DNA from: Ctenosaura bakeri
Taxonomy: Eukaryota > Chordata > Lepidosauria > Squamata > Iguanidae
Assembly (NCBI GenBank): GCA_948474755.1
Contig: CAOLHI010000424.1
Location: 806,001-870,000 of the forward strand
Reading direction: 5' to 3'
Length of the DNA stretch: 64,000 nucleotides
Under the pieces are notes generated by a model that searched no databases, was not told the DNA's origin, and worked only from the letters and a program-made list of their open reading frames with translations. Shown here piece by piece: positions 10,440-25,400 of the stretch. Every line of letters begins with the position of its first letter. Position 1 is the stretch's first letter. The position numbers and the translations under genes were made by a program.

Positions 10440-13400
10440 GTATCATCAGTATTGAATGAGGTAGAACACAGAAAGCTGTCCGATGGGTGTCCTTGTGGCA
10501 AGATAGAGCCCTCTCTTTGTCAGGGTTGTGGGGTCAGAAACTGAGCAGGGCTGAGGGATGCAAGAGGGTGAGCGGGGTTCAGAGCGGGCCATGTAGATTG
10601 GGGCCCAGGCTGAGCAGGGCTGGCTCTCCTGCTCCCCCAGAAGAAAAGCCGTGAGGAGTCGAGTGGCGAGGGCAGTGGGGTTGAGATCCTGTCCAACCGG
10701 CCGTACAGCGATGGCCCAGGCGGGAGCGGCCAGTATACACACAAGATCTACCACGTGGGCTCTCACATCCCCAGCTGGTTCCGGGCCCTTCTACCCAAGG
10801 CAGCTCTGCAGGTGGAAGAAGAGTCCTGGAATGCCTATCCATACACACGCACCAGGTAAAGGTGGGGGAAGGGGAAGGCTGGAGGGCCGAAAAGAGGCGG
10901 CTACCCAGGTGAGTGCACGGGGCTTGAGGCTCACGCATTGGGTGGGGCAGGGCTGTCACTTTCGCCCCTTCCCCTGCAGATACACCTGTCCATTTGTGGA
11001 GAAATTTTCTATTGAGATTGAGACCTATTACCGACCAGATGCTGGGAAACAGAACAATATCTTCAACCTGAGTGCTGCAGAGCGCAGGCAGAGGATTCTA
11101 GGTAAGTGTGCGGACACAGAGCTCAATCCCCACTTTGTACTATACTGAGTGTTATAGAACATGTTAATCTTGCCGTGTAGAGCAACTAAGCATGGAGGGT
11201 GAGAAAGGCTGATGTGTGATACTTGTTGGCATTTGAGGAGAAAGTTGGGTGTAAGTTTGTAGTCATCTGCTTAGTCCGTAACTTTTCTCTGCTTTTCTTG
11301 GAGGCAAGTATTAAAATTCAAGGGTGGAGCGGGGGGAAAATGTGAGCTTCTGGGTAAAAAGAAGTAGGGACGAATATGTATGGATTGAGAAGCAGGGGCA
11401 GAAGAATGTTTTTGTTGTTGGTCTGAAGAAACCCTATGACTTGGCAGGGAGGGACAGTCATGAGATCTAAAGGAATGCTATCTATCCCAAAGTGTACTTG
11501 CACTACAGAGTTGTAGCAGTGTGATACCACTTTAATTGTTCCAACCTATGGTATCTTGGAATTTGTAGTTTAGTGAGTGAACTAAACTAAATTCTTAATT
11601 CTTTCTAGTACAGTCTCCTGATCTACAGCATTGTCACAGGCTACCAAACGGTTCTAAGTAGCTTACCAAACTACAAATCCCACAGTTCCTGAAGATGGGA
11701 ACCATGGCAGTTTAAGGGTTATCAAAGTAATACAACTGTGTTGAGTAGATACACCTCTTTCCAGTGGATGCTAGGTGTTTACTTCCAGTTCACCTTCTGC
11801 TCCATTTCCTGCAGATACCATTGACATTGTGCGGGACCCCATCTCACCCAGCGAATATAAGGCAGAGGAAGATCCACGGCTTTATCGCTCAGTCAAGACC
11901 GGTCGTGGACCCCTAGGAGATGACTGGCTGGAGAATGCAGCTGCTGGGTCTCTCATGTGTGCCTACAAGCTTTGTAAGGTGGAGTTCCGCTACTGGGGCA
12001 TGCAGTCCAAGATTGAACAGTTCATCCATGATGTTGGTGAGCACAGAGGATAGCTTCCACACTTCCATCCTGTGCAGTCCTTATCCAAATGGGTTTGGAT
12101 AAGGAGACTGGCTGGTGCTGGCTGCCATCTCATTCCAGGGAAGGGAAAGGGGTGGTATACCTCCCAGTAGCAGTGGCAGAAGCACAGCACTTGTTTCCTC
12201 TCTGTGTGGCCCAGTTTGTGCAGTGCTTCTCAGCTGAACTTCCCTTTCTGTTCACACTTCCTCAAGGCAGCTTCACAGTGAAATGACCTTTAATGGCTGT
12301 CCAGAGATTCATTGATATTTCCAAGTATCCTGGGGGAACCTGCAATAAAGGGAAAATCTAGGACTGTTCCAGTATTGAGAATGACTTTTTTGTGTGACCT
12401 AAAAAGGGATAATTGGTTTGCCTGTTGTCTCAACAGTGGTATCCTCCTTTTTCTTCTGTGAGTGGCAAAGGATGCCTCTGACACATCAGTGAAAAGTGGC
12501 AAACATTTAGATACTGTCCCAATGATCTCTGAAACAATATGATGGTGGACTCCCTTTCTCCACACCTGGTTCACCTTTTGTTCCAGTTTGGTTCTGCTAA
12601 ACATTGACAGTTTGTCTCAGGTTGTAGTTGTAAGTTGCCAAGAGTGTCAAGAGAGGTTCTGATTGATTGCATGTTTGACATTGGAATTACTTTGATGCTG
12701 TTATTTTGTAGGAGCTATGAGCCTAGGTTTTGCCAAGTGTTCCTTGTTATAGATGGTGTCTCTTATTTCAAGGCTGGAAAGCTTTTCCTTTTACACAGAC
12801 TGAACAAGATGCCAAAGAGAAAAAAAATCCTGTATTTTGGGATGTGAGTCCTTCATAAAGACAGAAACGTGTGCAGCGTTTAATTTATGAATGTTGATAA
12901 TATGTTAATGTTACAGGGAAATGCATAGGTAGGTTAAAGTAAACGAGTGCTTTCATTTGGTATAGAGGTAGAGCCCAAACTTGTTAATAGCTGTTTCCAG
13001 ATTGTCAACCCTACATGTCATGAATTTTGATTGTCCTTTATTGCTCTTTTGAAAACCTCAAAGGCCCTTCCCTAAACTGCAAACCCCAGGATTCCATAGG
13101 ATGTTGAAGTTGAAAGTGGAATGATAGCACTGTAACAGTCTAGTGCGGAAATGGCCATAGTGAGGGAGGTGCAATAGGAAGCATGAGGGAGACCAGTGTT
13201 GAAAAGAAGTGACTGCCATCAACAGCACCATTAAAGCTGGGCCTGTACTGTGAAAGTTCTCTGAAAAAGTGGCAGGACAGAAGCAGCATGGAATTTTGCC
13301 TGTTAAGCCCAGCTACAGTTTTGTGGGAGATCATTTGAGGAAAAAGGATTGGAAATAGGAGAGTCCCTGGTATCTAAATGAAACTTCAGAACAGGATCAT

Positions 13401-16400
13401 AACTGTGATGTATTTTGTTGAGTTTACGTATTGCTGGAAACTTTGTATCATGAAGCTCACGTTTAGGGTCAGTAAATAATATTTGGTAGGTAAGAAGTTG
13501 GTTTACCAGAAGCAGGATGCTTAAGTTGTTTGCTGTTGTGCTACGTATCAGTTGCCTCTAGTGAAGTGTTAAATGGCATGATATATGGTGAAAGGGATGA
13601 CTTGTCATTCTCAGGTAAGAACAAATTTCAATATGCCAACGGAAGATTCCTGCCTCCTGTTTAGTCATAGACATGTCTTAAAACATCACTGTGGATGCTG
13701 TATTTTGTATTAGGTCTGGTTCAGATTTACATCTGAGCTAAGCTGTTCTGTCTGCTCTCCCTTCCCTTTCATGCACAGATTCTTTGCCTCCCTCTACCTT
13801 ATTTTTGTATTGCTTGGGTTTGGTGTTGTCTTGTGCCAGAAGTGGGTGTAGGTCCAGGCCTCTAGCAAGGTTCTTTTGGTGCCTGACATTGACACATGCT
13901 ATTGCTATAGCATAAATGTTATCAATGGTAAATGATGCAGGACATGGTACATTCCAGAAGCATTCCAGCCCTTTTGCTCTTAGGGTCCAGCATCTCCTCT
14001 TAGTCAGTGGTCGAATTGGTCCCCAAACAAATTCTACAGAGACTTATCCCTCAAAAGCAATTAGATCAAATCTGCATTGCTGGACATATAGGGAGCCCTT
14101 GGAGCGGGGTGTACCCCCTCAAGGCATCGCCAGTGGAAAATGGATTCCCAAGGGTTACATGGTGCAGAAGCAAACAGAGAAAATCAAAGTGCACAAGCAT
14201 GTCGCATCTCCCCCTTGCAGTAGCTATATGAACTGTACAAGCAGGTTAGCAACAGGGAAAGATTCCTTCCCTTCCTCTGTTCCCAGGCTTCATATTTTTT
14301 TTCCCAGCCTCAAAGGGTAAAGTGAAGGCAAAAAGTAACCATCAAGGTTGCTGATACAAATTAACCATTTAATTCCACTGGACAGTTGTTAATATTTGGC
14401 CATGATACTAACAATGACTCTAAAACCCATCTTCCTGGTGGCAAAGGCCCACTGCAGCTGTTAAGCATTAATCTTCATAGGACTTAGAAAAATTGTTTTT
14501 GGACTACATCTCTCAGAATCCTCCCTCTAGTATACGCAGCATAGATTCTAACTAGCGTGGAATCTGGGAATTATCATCTAAAAAGCAATTTTCCAAACAT
14601 AGAGGAAGGCATGGAGAAATTCAGACAAAAAGGTTGAAGGGGGCATGCAATCCCATGTCCTTCTCCCAATTCTCTCTTTATAAATCTGAACAGGACCGTA
14701 AAGTTTGCCTTGGTTGTGGGAAAGCCCATGAAGGAAATATTGTGAGGGAATGAAAGGTAATGTTGTCTTCCTTGTTGTATTGGGAGCTGAAGCTATGCCT
14801 CTTCATGAGAGCGATGAACTGGGCAGAATTGGACTGTGATGATTTTGAATCCCTCCTTCAGGTCTACGAAAAGTGATGCTGAGAGCCCACCGCCAGGCCT
14901 GGTGTTGGCAGGACGAGTGGGTAGATCTCACCATGGACGACATCCGGAGGCTGGAAGAAGAGACAGCACGTATGCTGGCTCAGAAGATGGCCACCTGTGT
15001 AGGGCCCAATACAGGCCCTGCTGAGCCCAGCCCCGAGCGCCCAGATGAACTAGACGTCCATGATAAGCAGGACAGAGTCGATAGCCTGCGGGCTCCCGAT
15101 TCTTCTCCAGATGATCCATTTGCCAAACAGTGGTCGACATCCTCTCGCTCATCTTACTCTTCTCAGCATGGTGGTGAGTCACTGTTGTACCCCATGGAAT
15201 GAGGGAGGCAGCACTGGTTGTCCAGGGGGGGTAGCACAGCATCATAAGGTCTTTTCCCCCTTAGAGAGTAAGTGAAGGTTGCTTCTGAAGGTAGGATTCT
15301 GGTTTGATAGATTATTATAAAGTATCAGCGTTGTCATGGTGACTAAGATAATTTTTGAAAGCCCAGAAAGTTGCAGGCTGAGCGATTTTGAAATCTGAAG
15401 TCCTGAAAAATAACTTCTCTGAGCTTGAGCAGGCTAACTGACCCCTGTAGTTGTGATTGAGATAAATTGTCCCCTCTCCTTTCCTTTGTAAGTTCTTGAC
15501 TTGTCTCAGCTGAGTACTGGCCCAGTTGTTTCTGTGGCCCTCAACTCCCCCAGAATCCCCAGAGTGACCTTTTTCTGACCCCCCCCCCAAAGAAAAGAAG
15601 GTGAATTGCTGCTCCTGAAAGTCTCTGGCTGCACCAATTGATCTTCCAGATAGGCTGCAAAGTATCCCTGTATTGTTTAACATTGGGGAAAAAAAGCCAT
15701 CTTTGAGAACCAGAAGTAGATTTGCAGAAACTTTGGGGGTTTGTTTTGTCTTTTGGTAGTGTCTGTGGCTCCAAGAGGGTCCTGGGGCATAAAAATGCCC
15801 CCCTGGCCTGCCACAGCTGCCTACCCCTTATTTTGTCTCATTCTGGAATACTTTACCAAAACATTTGAATTACACAGGCATCTGTAGAGCGTTGTGTTGT
15901 ATATACATGTGCATTTTAGAGAGACATGGGTGAGAGAAATGCCCATGGTTGAGAGGAATGTCAACACACTCTTTTGCTTTCCCCCTCCCACCTCATACCC
16001 CCAATTCTTGAAACCATTTAGGAAATATGTTTCTGTGTTTCTAATTATTACATGAAAGTATTGTGATTCTTATCTACATCTGAATTCATGTAGACTTCTA
16101 AAAGGTAGAAGAAACCACACAGAAATTCTGTTGTGAAACAGTGCTGTAGCAGCTGTCTACAACCTGTCTTGGTCAGTTTCACCATTCACTTTTCTTGTAT
16201 GATATAAGGAGAAGCTGCTGCATTAGGAATTAGGAAAATATAGCAGGCAGGTTCCTCACAATAAGACGCCTGCTTTCATATTCATAAAATAAGCTGCTGA
16301 AATCAGAGGTTGCAGTAAGGGTGAAGTTGTTCTCTCGCTATGGAAATAATTATCCTTGTGTAGCCTATGATAAGAGAGCCAGAGCATGGCATAGTGGTTT

Positions 16401-19400
16401 GAATGTTGGTCTAGGGTTCGATTCTCTGCTAGGCCATGGAAACCCACTGGGTGACCTTGGTTATGTCACACACTCTCGGCCCCAGAAAACACCTTAGGAT
16501 CGTGACCTTTTCCTTAGGATCACCATATGTCGGAAATGACTTGAAGGCACACAGCAACAGTGACAGTGTATGATAAGAAATTGTCTGCTGCTTCTACAGG
16601 GAGGGCTTTTCTGGGGGGCTTCCAGACAAGGCTTTTATTATTCAATTCACCAGCCTCAAAGACAAAATTTTACAGGCAGTCTAGACAACAATGCCTGTTT
16701 GTAACCCTCCAGTATTCCCCCATTCTTTCTTTTGTCTTTTTTTTTTTTTGCCCCCCACCTACAAAAAATCATTAAAGAGGGTTAGGTGGAGTATCAGTGC
16801 ATTTCTTTTGTCTGGTATAGCTAGGAGCCATTCCAGGTGGTTCCCACCAAATAATCTACCTACAGTATAGGTAATCTCTTGATTTGACTACTGCACTGCA
16901 CTCTGCATAGGACCACCCCTGAAGACAATGCAGAAGCTGCAGCTAGTGCACCATACAGCAGCTAGACTGCTGACCATACAGAAACTATGTAATATCAGTT
17001 CCAAAGGAATTACATTGGCTGTCAATACACTTCCATTGCTAGCAATAACATTTAAAGCCTTATATGGCTTGGAACTTCAGTACGTGAAGGAACACCTCCT
17101 ACTGTATACATGTGCCCAAAGACTGAGATCTGCTGGAAGGGGCCTGCTTTGTGTCCCACCAGTGGGGCAATACCCTGTGGAGGGCTTTGTCTGCTGTGGT
17201 ACTCAGATTGTGGAATATTCCCCTCTCTTTAGAGGCCTACCTGGTGCCAAATAAAAACTTTGGTTTTTACTAAAAAAAACCAAAACAAAGCAAACAAACT
17301 GTGCATGTACGTTATGTGTTGATTTAACTTGTCAAATTGTTTGTTTTTAGCCTGTTTAAATCATTTCTACTATTTTAAATCATTTTAAATTGTATAAACT
17401 GATTGTATTGTGTTCCATCCTGAGATCCTTTTTGTATGTTAGGATATGTTACTATTAATTATATTCTTGTTGTTATTTCTCCAATTGAGGGTACTGGAGT
17501 GAGATAGGCTACCTTTAAATTGGGGGAAAATTTCTGCTTATTGCTGGCCTTCCACCAACTGAATTGTGTGGGTCTTTTGGTCATGCTGTCTCTGTGCTTG
17601 ATGTGTCTCTGCAGCTGCAGTGTCTCCCCACAGCTTATCAGAGTGGCGGATGCAAAATATTGCACGAGATTCAGAAAATAGCTCTGAGGAGGAATTCTTT
17701 GACGCTCATGGTAGGTAGCAAGGAGCATGTTAATCGTTTGTGTGAATCTGTTTTGAAAGAAGCTGCAGAGCTGAAAGAGGGGCTTGTAGCTGTTGAACAT
17801 ATTCAGAGCTTGGAAAAGTTACTTTATGAACAACGAATCTTAGAACACCTAGCTGTGTTGGATGAGGGCTATGAGAATTGTGATCTAAAAAAGTAACTTT
17901 TCATGTTGTAGTTCTGGCAGCTGCAACTTCAGTCACGCAACAGCTAGTCTACAGAGGTCTGTATGAATAGCTCTCAGTACATTATATGTGTTAGAAGTTG
18001 TATCTGTTTGGAGATAAAGGCTCTCTAGACTCATAACATATATTTGTATAGATCAGCATCTGTCCTTAACTCTTTGAATAGCAGTGTATGTGCTGATGTG
18101 AAAAATAGATCTTAGCTCACAACTCTGTATGCCTAATGCCCCAGGATAGTAGGAATAGCAGGCTGCCTTATACTGAATCAGGCCATTGTTCCATCTTGCT
18201 CAGTATTGTCTATGCCAACTATCCCCATCTCAGTGTTCTCCAGAAGTGTTGCACTACTTCTCCCATCATCTCCAGCCGGCATGGTCATTGCTGATCTTCA
18301 GTGGAGTACAGAGTTCATTGAAAGTTCCAGACAGTTTCTAACCCTATCTGCAGATGCAAAGGACCTTGGTTCCCTTTCCTTTTCTGCTGAGATCACTCAT
18401 AGCAAGACGGGGGAATCATTTTAGAAAACTGTTTTCAGGAAAGATTGTATTGGGCTAGATAAATCATTGACCTAACTTGTAAAACTTCTCTTTTATATCC
18501 TTTAAGGGTTTTTTCCCCCCTATTTATGTACAATTGGTGTTGAAGTTGCAGTGGTGTAGCGTGGCAGTATGTTTACAGTCCTTATATACAGTGTGAGTTT
18601 TCCAATGACTTTTCTTTCCCTAGAGGATTTCTCTGACAGTGATGACGTTTTTGCCAAGGAAATCACTAAGTGGAACTCCAATGATTTTCTCGACACTCTA
18701 GAGAGACCCAGCGAGCCAGAAGACGTTATTGGTAAGAAAGCAAGCAGTCCATATCTTTAATGCAGAATGGAATGGACTGTGGTTGTGTATACATCCCACT
18801 ATTTTGGTCAGTGCTTTTGAAAACAAATGATAAGAGATACCAAATTCAGTGGCCACATGTCTGTAATTCTACAGATGGAATACACTGAAAAAATAGAACA
18901 AAAATAGATGTTTTGTGGGAACATTTATGTTTATGTTTAGCTTTTGTGTCTGTTCACTTCACATAATTTAATTATATATTTGGGAAAGGTGGGGTTTGTG
19001 GTAGATCCTTAAAAGGGGATGCATTCATTTTTTAGAAGACTAATGTGTATCCCCGGTGTTATCTGGGATTTTATTTTCTCATAGGTAATAGTTAGAAATA
19101 CCTTAGGAATTACTTTACCTTAGCTTAGGAATTAGATGTGGTTGAAATACATAGATTAATTCCCCAAACTGTGTTGTCTAGTACCTGTAACTTTTCCCCA
19201 TATTCCCCAATCCAATCTGTATTCAGAGCTGTTCACATACAGAGGTTGGTTTCCTGAGGGAATACACTGCCCTCCTTCTTGCTGCTAGGCCTTGTCTCCA
19301 TAGCAACTGGCCAGGCCCAAGAGGTCTCTGGCAGACAGTTCCAGAGGCCCCTCCCTAAACTGCCAACCCCAGGATTCCATAGATTTGTCACAGGCAGCCG

Positions 19401-22400
19401 ATTCTATGAGGCCTTCTCGCCTGAGACAGCCAATCATATGAGGTCTTCACCTGCATGACACAGACAAACTAATAAACTTTGAGTATATTAGATGACTTTT
19501 ATATATTAGATGACAACAGCTCTTTTTTTTCTTGAGGATGTACAATTATTGGAAGTTGTGTGGCTTTCCAGAGGTGGTTGGATTCCAAGTCCCAGCGGCC
19601 TTAGCCTGCATAGCTAATGGTGAAGAATGCTGGGAGCTGGAGTCTGGCAACTTCTGGAGGACTGCCTGAATGTAAAAGGACAGGAAGGTGTGAATTGAGT
19701 GTACCTAAAGTCTCTCACCACCTCCTTCCTTTCTAGTAACCACTGGCACCAATGTTAAGATCTTGTTTTGTTTTGTTGAAAAACAACCAAAATATTCTGA
19801 GGGGTTTCTCTCCTGCTGTATGGCTCATAAATTTTAAGAAATGGAAAGACAAACGAAAAACACATGCTGTTGGGCTCTGTACCACTCTGTTCTGCTTTGG
19901 TTAGACCTCATCTGTGTCCAGTTCTGGGGACCGCAATTAAAAAAGGATATCGACAAGCTGGAGCATGTCCAGAAGAGGGTGACCAAAATGGTGAAGGGTC
20001 TGGAAGCCATGTTCTATGAGGAGCGGCTTAGGGAGCTGGGTATGTTTAGTCTGCAGAAGATAAGGTTAAGAGGGGACATGATAGCCATGTTTAAATAGTT
20101 GAAGGCATGTCATGTTGAGGGAGCGGGCTTGTTTTCTGCTGCTCCAGAGACTAGGACAAGATAGAATGGATTCAAGCTGCAGGAAAGGAGTTTCCATCTG
20201 AACCACAGGAAGAATTTCCTGACAGTTAGAGCTGTCCAGCAATGGAATATGCTACCTGGGGATGTGGTGGAGTCTTCTTCTTTGGAGGTTTTTAAACAGA
20301 GACTGGATGACCATCTGTTGGAAGTGCTTTGATGTGTGTTCCTGCATAGCATAGGGTTAGACTGGATGGTTCCTGTGGTCTCTTCCAACTCTATGATTCT
20401 GTGATTCTAGATGTTACATGCAGCCTTTGCAGCATAAACATAGCCACATAATTCTCTGAGCTACTGGTTCCTAAACTTGGGTTCCCAAAGGTTGCTGGAC
20501 TTCCAGAATTCCTCACCGTTGATTATATTAGGTTAGGTTTCTGGGAGTTGAAATCTACCAATCGAGGGCCCAAGACTGAGAACTTCTTTCATTATTGTTG
20601 CAAGAGCAATGAGTTCTGGTGACAGATCTCTGTATCTCTTCACCTTTGGAATACAAGGGCCGCTTTGACTGGTGTCCTTAGATCCTGCTATTGCTTTCCC
20701 TTCTGCACTATAACACTCATTTAAATATTTTTGTCTTTCCAGTTGACACTGCTGAGGTAGCCAAGCCAGATAGTGATGGGGTCACTGCACCTGGTCCATC
20801 AGAGGTGAGCAAACCTTCCTACTTTAGGACCTTCTGAACCAAGCCGTAGTAGAGGACTTGAGGTTACTTAACTATTGTTGTCCAAACAGATATGTTTCTG
20901 GGGGCCCATTCACATTTACATTGCTATTATTCTACTTAAACTGCTATGGTTTCATCCAGTGGCTTCCTAAGAGTAACAGTTTTGTCAGACGCAGTAGAGG
21001 AGCTTCCTGACAAAGGATTCTAAATGCCTCTCCCTAAGCTGCATAGCCCAGGATTCTGTAGGATGGAACTATGGCAGTTAAAGTAGAATCATAGCTCTAT
21101 AATTCTATAGTGTGAATGAGCCTTGGGATCCTGGCTGCAGTCCCTCAAGTCAAAAATAGGAAATCTCCTTAATCCCAAGGACCAAATTCAGTTTCACAGG
21201 CGTATTCAGGGGACACTTTCTAATGGCGGGCAAGAGCAAAGACACCAAGGTGGGACCAGAAATACTAGTATTTTTTAGCAGAAAGTTCTTACTGCCCTAC
21301 CAAACACTTAGGAGAGGCATTTCAAACTTCTAGGATGGAGGAGTGGGGGACTGTGCAAAGGCTGGGAAACCACCAAAGGATAGTATCATGGGGAGGGAGG
21401 TGTGGCCATCTCGGGAATTCCAGAAAGCCAGATTTAGCCTCAAGGTCTGAGGTTACTATCTCCCATCTAACTTGGATAATATCAACCAAAACCCTAGTCA
21501 GCTACATCTATAACCTTCACTCTTCCCCATGTCTGTTTTCCACAGGGTGGACCGGAAGGCCTCTCGGGGACATGCCGCATCCATGCGCTTTTCCTGATCC
21601 TCCACAGCGGCAACATCCTAGACCAGGGTGTGGGAGAGCCGGGCTCCAAACAGGCTGATGTGCACACCCTCACTGCCACCTTAGACTCAGTCACCCGCCT
21701 GCACTTTCCAGAGGCATTGGGGCACATTGCACTACGCCTGGTTCCTTGCCCCCCGATCTGTGCCGCTGCCTACTCCCTTGTCTCCAAGTAGGAAGCATGT
21801 TCTCTCAGGCTCTTATGAACACTTGGTGGGGGCTGGGTTTGTCTACCTTTCTGTCTGTCTGTCCATCCGTCTGTTGGACAACCCAGAGCTTCAGGCATCT
21901 AAATGTGAAGAGGTTCAGTAAGAATGGCAGTGCTTTCTCCACCTAAGGTGCAGAGAAACTAACTTTTTTAATTTGGTGGGTGCTGTGCCGTAAAGAAAAG
22001 CAGGAGGTCTGTCCTTTTTGATAAAGTATGCATAGAACTTGATGTGGATGATGTATTGCTCTGAGAGTGAGTATCCAGAAGGTGGAAGTGTCATTTGAGT
22101 GAAGGTGTTGGGGCGGGAGCTTCCAGAGGTAAATTCTCTTCCCTCTTTTTTCAGCTCTCTGCTCTTCCTCCCGCAGAGGCTCAGGAACTTCAGTTATTGG
22201 GGTGGAACTTCTGCCACTGTTCTCATCTTGGAATGGCTGTCAGCCCAAAACCAGTTCTGAGACTGGACTCTGAGAGGGCATCCTTTTCTATGTAGCTTAG
22301 GGGCAGTTGGTGCCCTGGTTTTTTAAATCACTATAAAGAGGCACAATGAATAAAGAGGCACAATAAATCACGATAAGGAGTCTGAGCTCTGGGCAAAAGT

Positions 22401-25400
22401 TTGGGCTGTCCAAACTTGGGTCCCAATCATATATCTCTTTTCCTTTCCCAGGCTCAGCCCTTACAGTCACGATGGTGACAGTTTGTCCAGTAGCCAAGAT
22501 CACATCCCACTGGCTGCTTTGCCTCTGCTGGCCACCTCCTCAGGCAGTTACCAGAATGCTGTTGCTACTGTCATTTCCCGAACCAACCAGGCATACACTA
22601 ATTTCATCCACTCCCCTGATGGCATCGGCTTCTGTGGTCAGGTGAGGGGGCAGGGAGTTGAGAAGGTAACATAGAAGAGGGAGATTCTGTATGCTTGGCC
22701 TAGGAATGTATAGTCCTGAGATGGACTACACCTCCCACCATCCACAACATTGGTCTCTGCTGATGGGAGTTGTGGTCCAAAATCTGCAGGGTCACATATT
22801 CCACAGCCTTTCTTTAAGGAAAGTCCATAAATTTCTGAGGTCCAAATGTTCTAGCTGAGCCAAACATTTTAACTTACATGTTGTGGTCATGATTTCTTTT
22901 TTCTTCTATTAAAATACCATTAGAATTGTCTTGTTTTAGGGAAGAAAGAATAAAGTTACAAGATACTGGGGCAAAAAGGGTTGGAAGAAGAGTGGTAGGT
23001 ATGCTTTCAAGCTAGTATGGCATAATCTTCCCATCAGTCCATATCTAGGCCACTTCCTGATTAATGACGTATTATCTCCAGTATAAGTCTAAACTAGTTT
23101 GACCCTCATAATTTTTTCCAAAGAAGTTGATTGCTCAGATATGTCTTCTTCCTTTTTATAAAAATAAATTCCTCAAGATACTTAGTTTGGAACTGTCATA
23201 GAACAGTACAGACATTGATGTCTGCATGATTTCAGGACTGTGTATTTCTTTATAACATTATGGACTAGAAATTTGCCTTTTTTCCCCACAATGAAAGTTC
23301 AGATAGTCAGGATTCCACATCAGAACAGGTTGGAGGTAATGCACTATGCTCTACTGGGCAATTGTAGTATTTGAAAGTACCTAGAGCCCTGGCATTACTC
23401 TCTTCCAAGCAGAAGCCACTGTGATATAAACTTATATGGGCCTGGTAGCATATTTTTTCAACAAAGTATGGAGTGAGTAGCTCTTGGATAGTGCTATCTG
23501 CTGCCTCAGTCCCAACTCTTCTCAGTTGTAGGGAAAGGGTGGGAATGCAGTTTTTCGATCCCACTCTCTCCTTTTGTTTGAGAAATTGGAAGAGCTTGTG
23601 ATTTCTATGATGAGATCTCAACTGATTACAGATGGCATAAATGTGAAGCCTCCTAGGTGTTTACATTTCCCCTGTAGGTGCTGCTGATTGGGGACTGTGT
23701 CGGAGGAATCCTGGCCTTTGATGCCCTGTGCCACACTCGGGCTGGTGGGTCTGGCAGTCGTGGGAGCAGCCGCCGTGGCAGCATGGTCAGTAATTGCACA
23801 ATGAGATGAACCTTGTTGCCTGAGCCCAAGATTTAGTCTTTTTTCCCTCCTCAGTTCTAAGAGAGGAAATCAGAGTGGCTAGCAGGGGGAGGGTGCACAG
23901 AATAGACAGAAAGAACAAGATTCTCTTTTGATTTGGCTTCAGCTGTGTCAGTGATACTTGGCTATGTAGTCTACTCTGGATGAGTGGTCACTTGCCCTGC
24001 TTCTGTCTCTTTTGAGGCCTAGCAGATTCTGCAACCACAAGTAATAGTGAGGTAGGAGCTTTGGAATTTCTTCAGTAGAACAAAGATGTACACCTGTTGT
24101 GCTCCTACCTTTGTTTTTTAGAATGCTGAGCTGCTTTCTCCAGAGCTTTCTGTGGTACGGGACCCACTGCTTGAGAAGGCAGAGGGGTTGGGTGGAATGG
24201 GCCGTGCCAGTCCTGAGCCAGGGGCACTCCCACCCACCTTGAAACGCAGTGACAACATGCCACTGGAGAGTGACTCTTTACCCCAGCAGCATCATTTCTT
24301 GTCCAGGTGAGCAGATGTGGGAGAGGGCTGTGTCTGTAGAGCAAAACAGCCTCCCAGGTGAAAGAATTGCTACAATTGGACTGGTATTCCTCAGGAATGG
24401 AATCATGGGTGTGCATTCCAGGGAAGCAGAGCTGCCGAACACAAAGGTTGGAGGCCTGACTGAGAGCACTTCCAGATGGGGGAAAAAGCATCTGGAAATA
24501 TTAAGAGTTTTCAGTTTTGTTTGTTTGTTTGATTTATTATACCTGCATATCCATGAGTCTGATCTCTTTCTAGAAATATGCCAGCTTTCTCTCTCTTCCC
24601 CCTCCCCCTTGGTTCTTTCCCCCTCCCTTTCCCACTGATCATGTGTTACATCCACTCTCAGCAACTGTTCAGAAACTGATTTGCACCAATTTCCACTGAG
24701 CCTTTTTTCATTATTATTCTGGAGTAATAGTCAAAGTGCTAAAGCGCTTTAGCCTAATTACACTATTTAAGCATTGGGATAATTTTGTTTTAGTACTAAC
24801 ATTCATCTTTTCTGTGCTTGATATCTGTTGCATCTATATCCCGAAAAAAATAGCTATGTTTACTAGCAACAGCCATCTTTAGTACTTCCAAGATAGTACA
24901 AACACACAGGCAAATACAGATGCATTTCATTTAGGAAAGTACTGAATTAATTTAAACTGACCTGGACGGTGGGAATGAAGAGACTTTGTAATGCTGGAAG
25001 TTCCCAAGAAGTACTCTGGAATGAAGAAAACACTATATAGATCTTAAAAATAAAATTTGGGCTTTCTAGAGATTTTTTTCTCATTGGAAAGTACTGTCAG
25101 TTACTTCAAATACTAAAGAGTCTGCATAGAAAAGGCTGCTTCAGCCCCAGGGAACCTCTTCTTATCTGAAATGCTTCACCCAGGAGGCACATTTAAACTG
25201 CAGTCAGGTGTAATCTCCATCATTGCAAGAGACAAAATAACAGTTACAGCAAATCATTAAATGGTTGTGAACAGTTAAAAAAGAATAATGGGAAAAATAG
25301 AATAAATAAGTTGCCACATTGTATAATATTATAGTGTGCTGAGCAGTGATTTCTAACCAGGAATATTTGTTGTTTACTAACTTGCCATGCTTCCAGAGGA

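Noticed and set aside
16928..17254. A 108-codon open frame as a possible gene
   Set aside because: It resembles the decayed C-terminus of L2-type LINE protein and lies inside a PITPNM1 intron.
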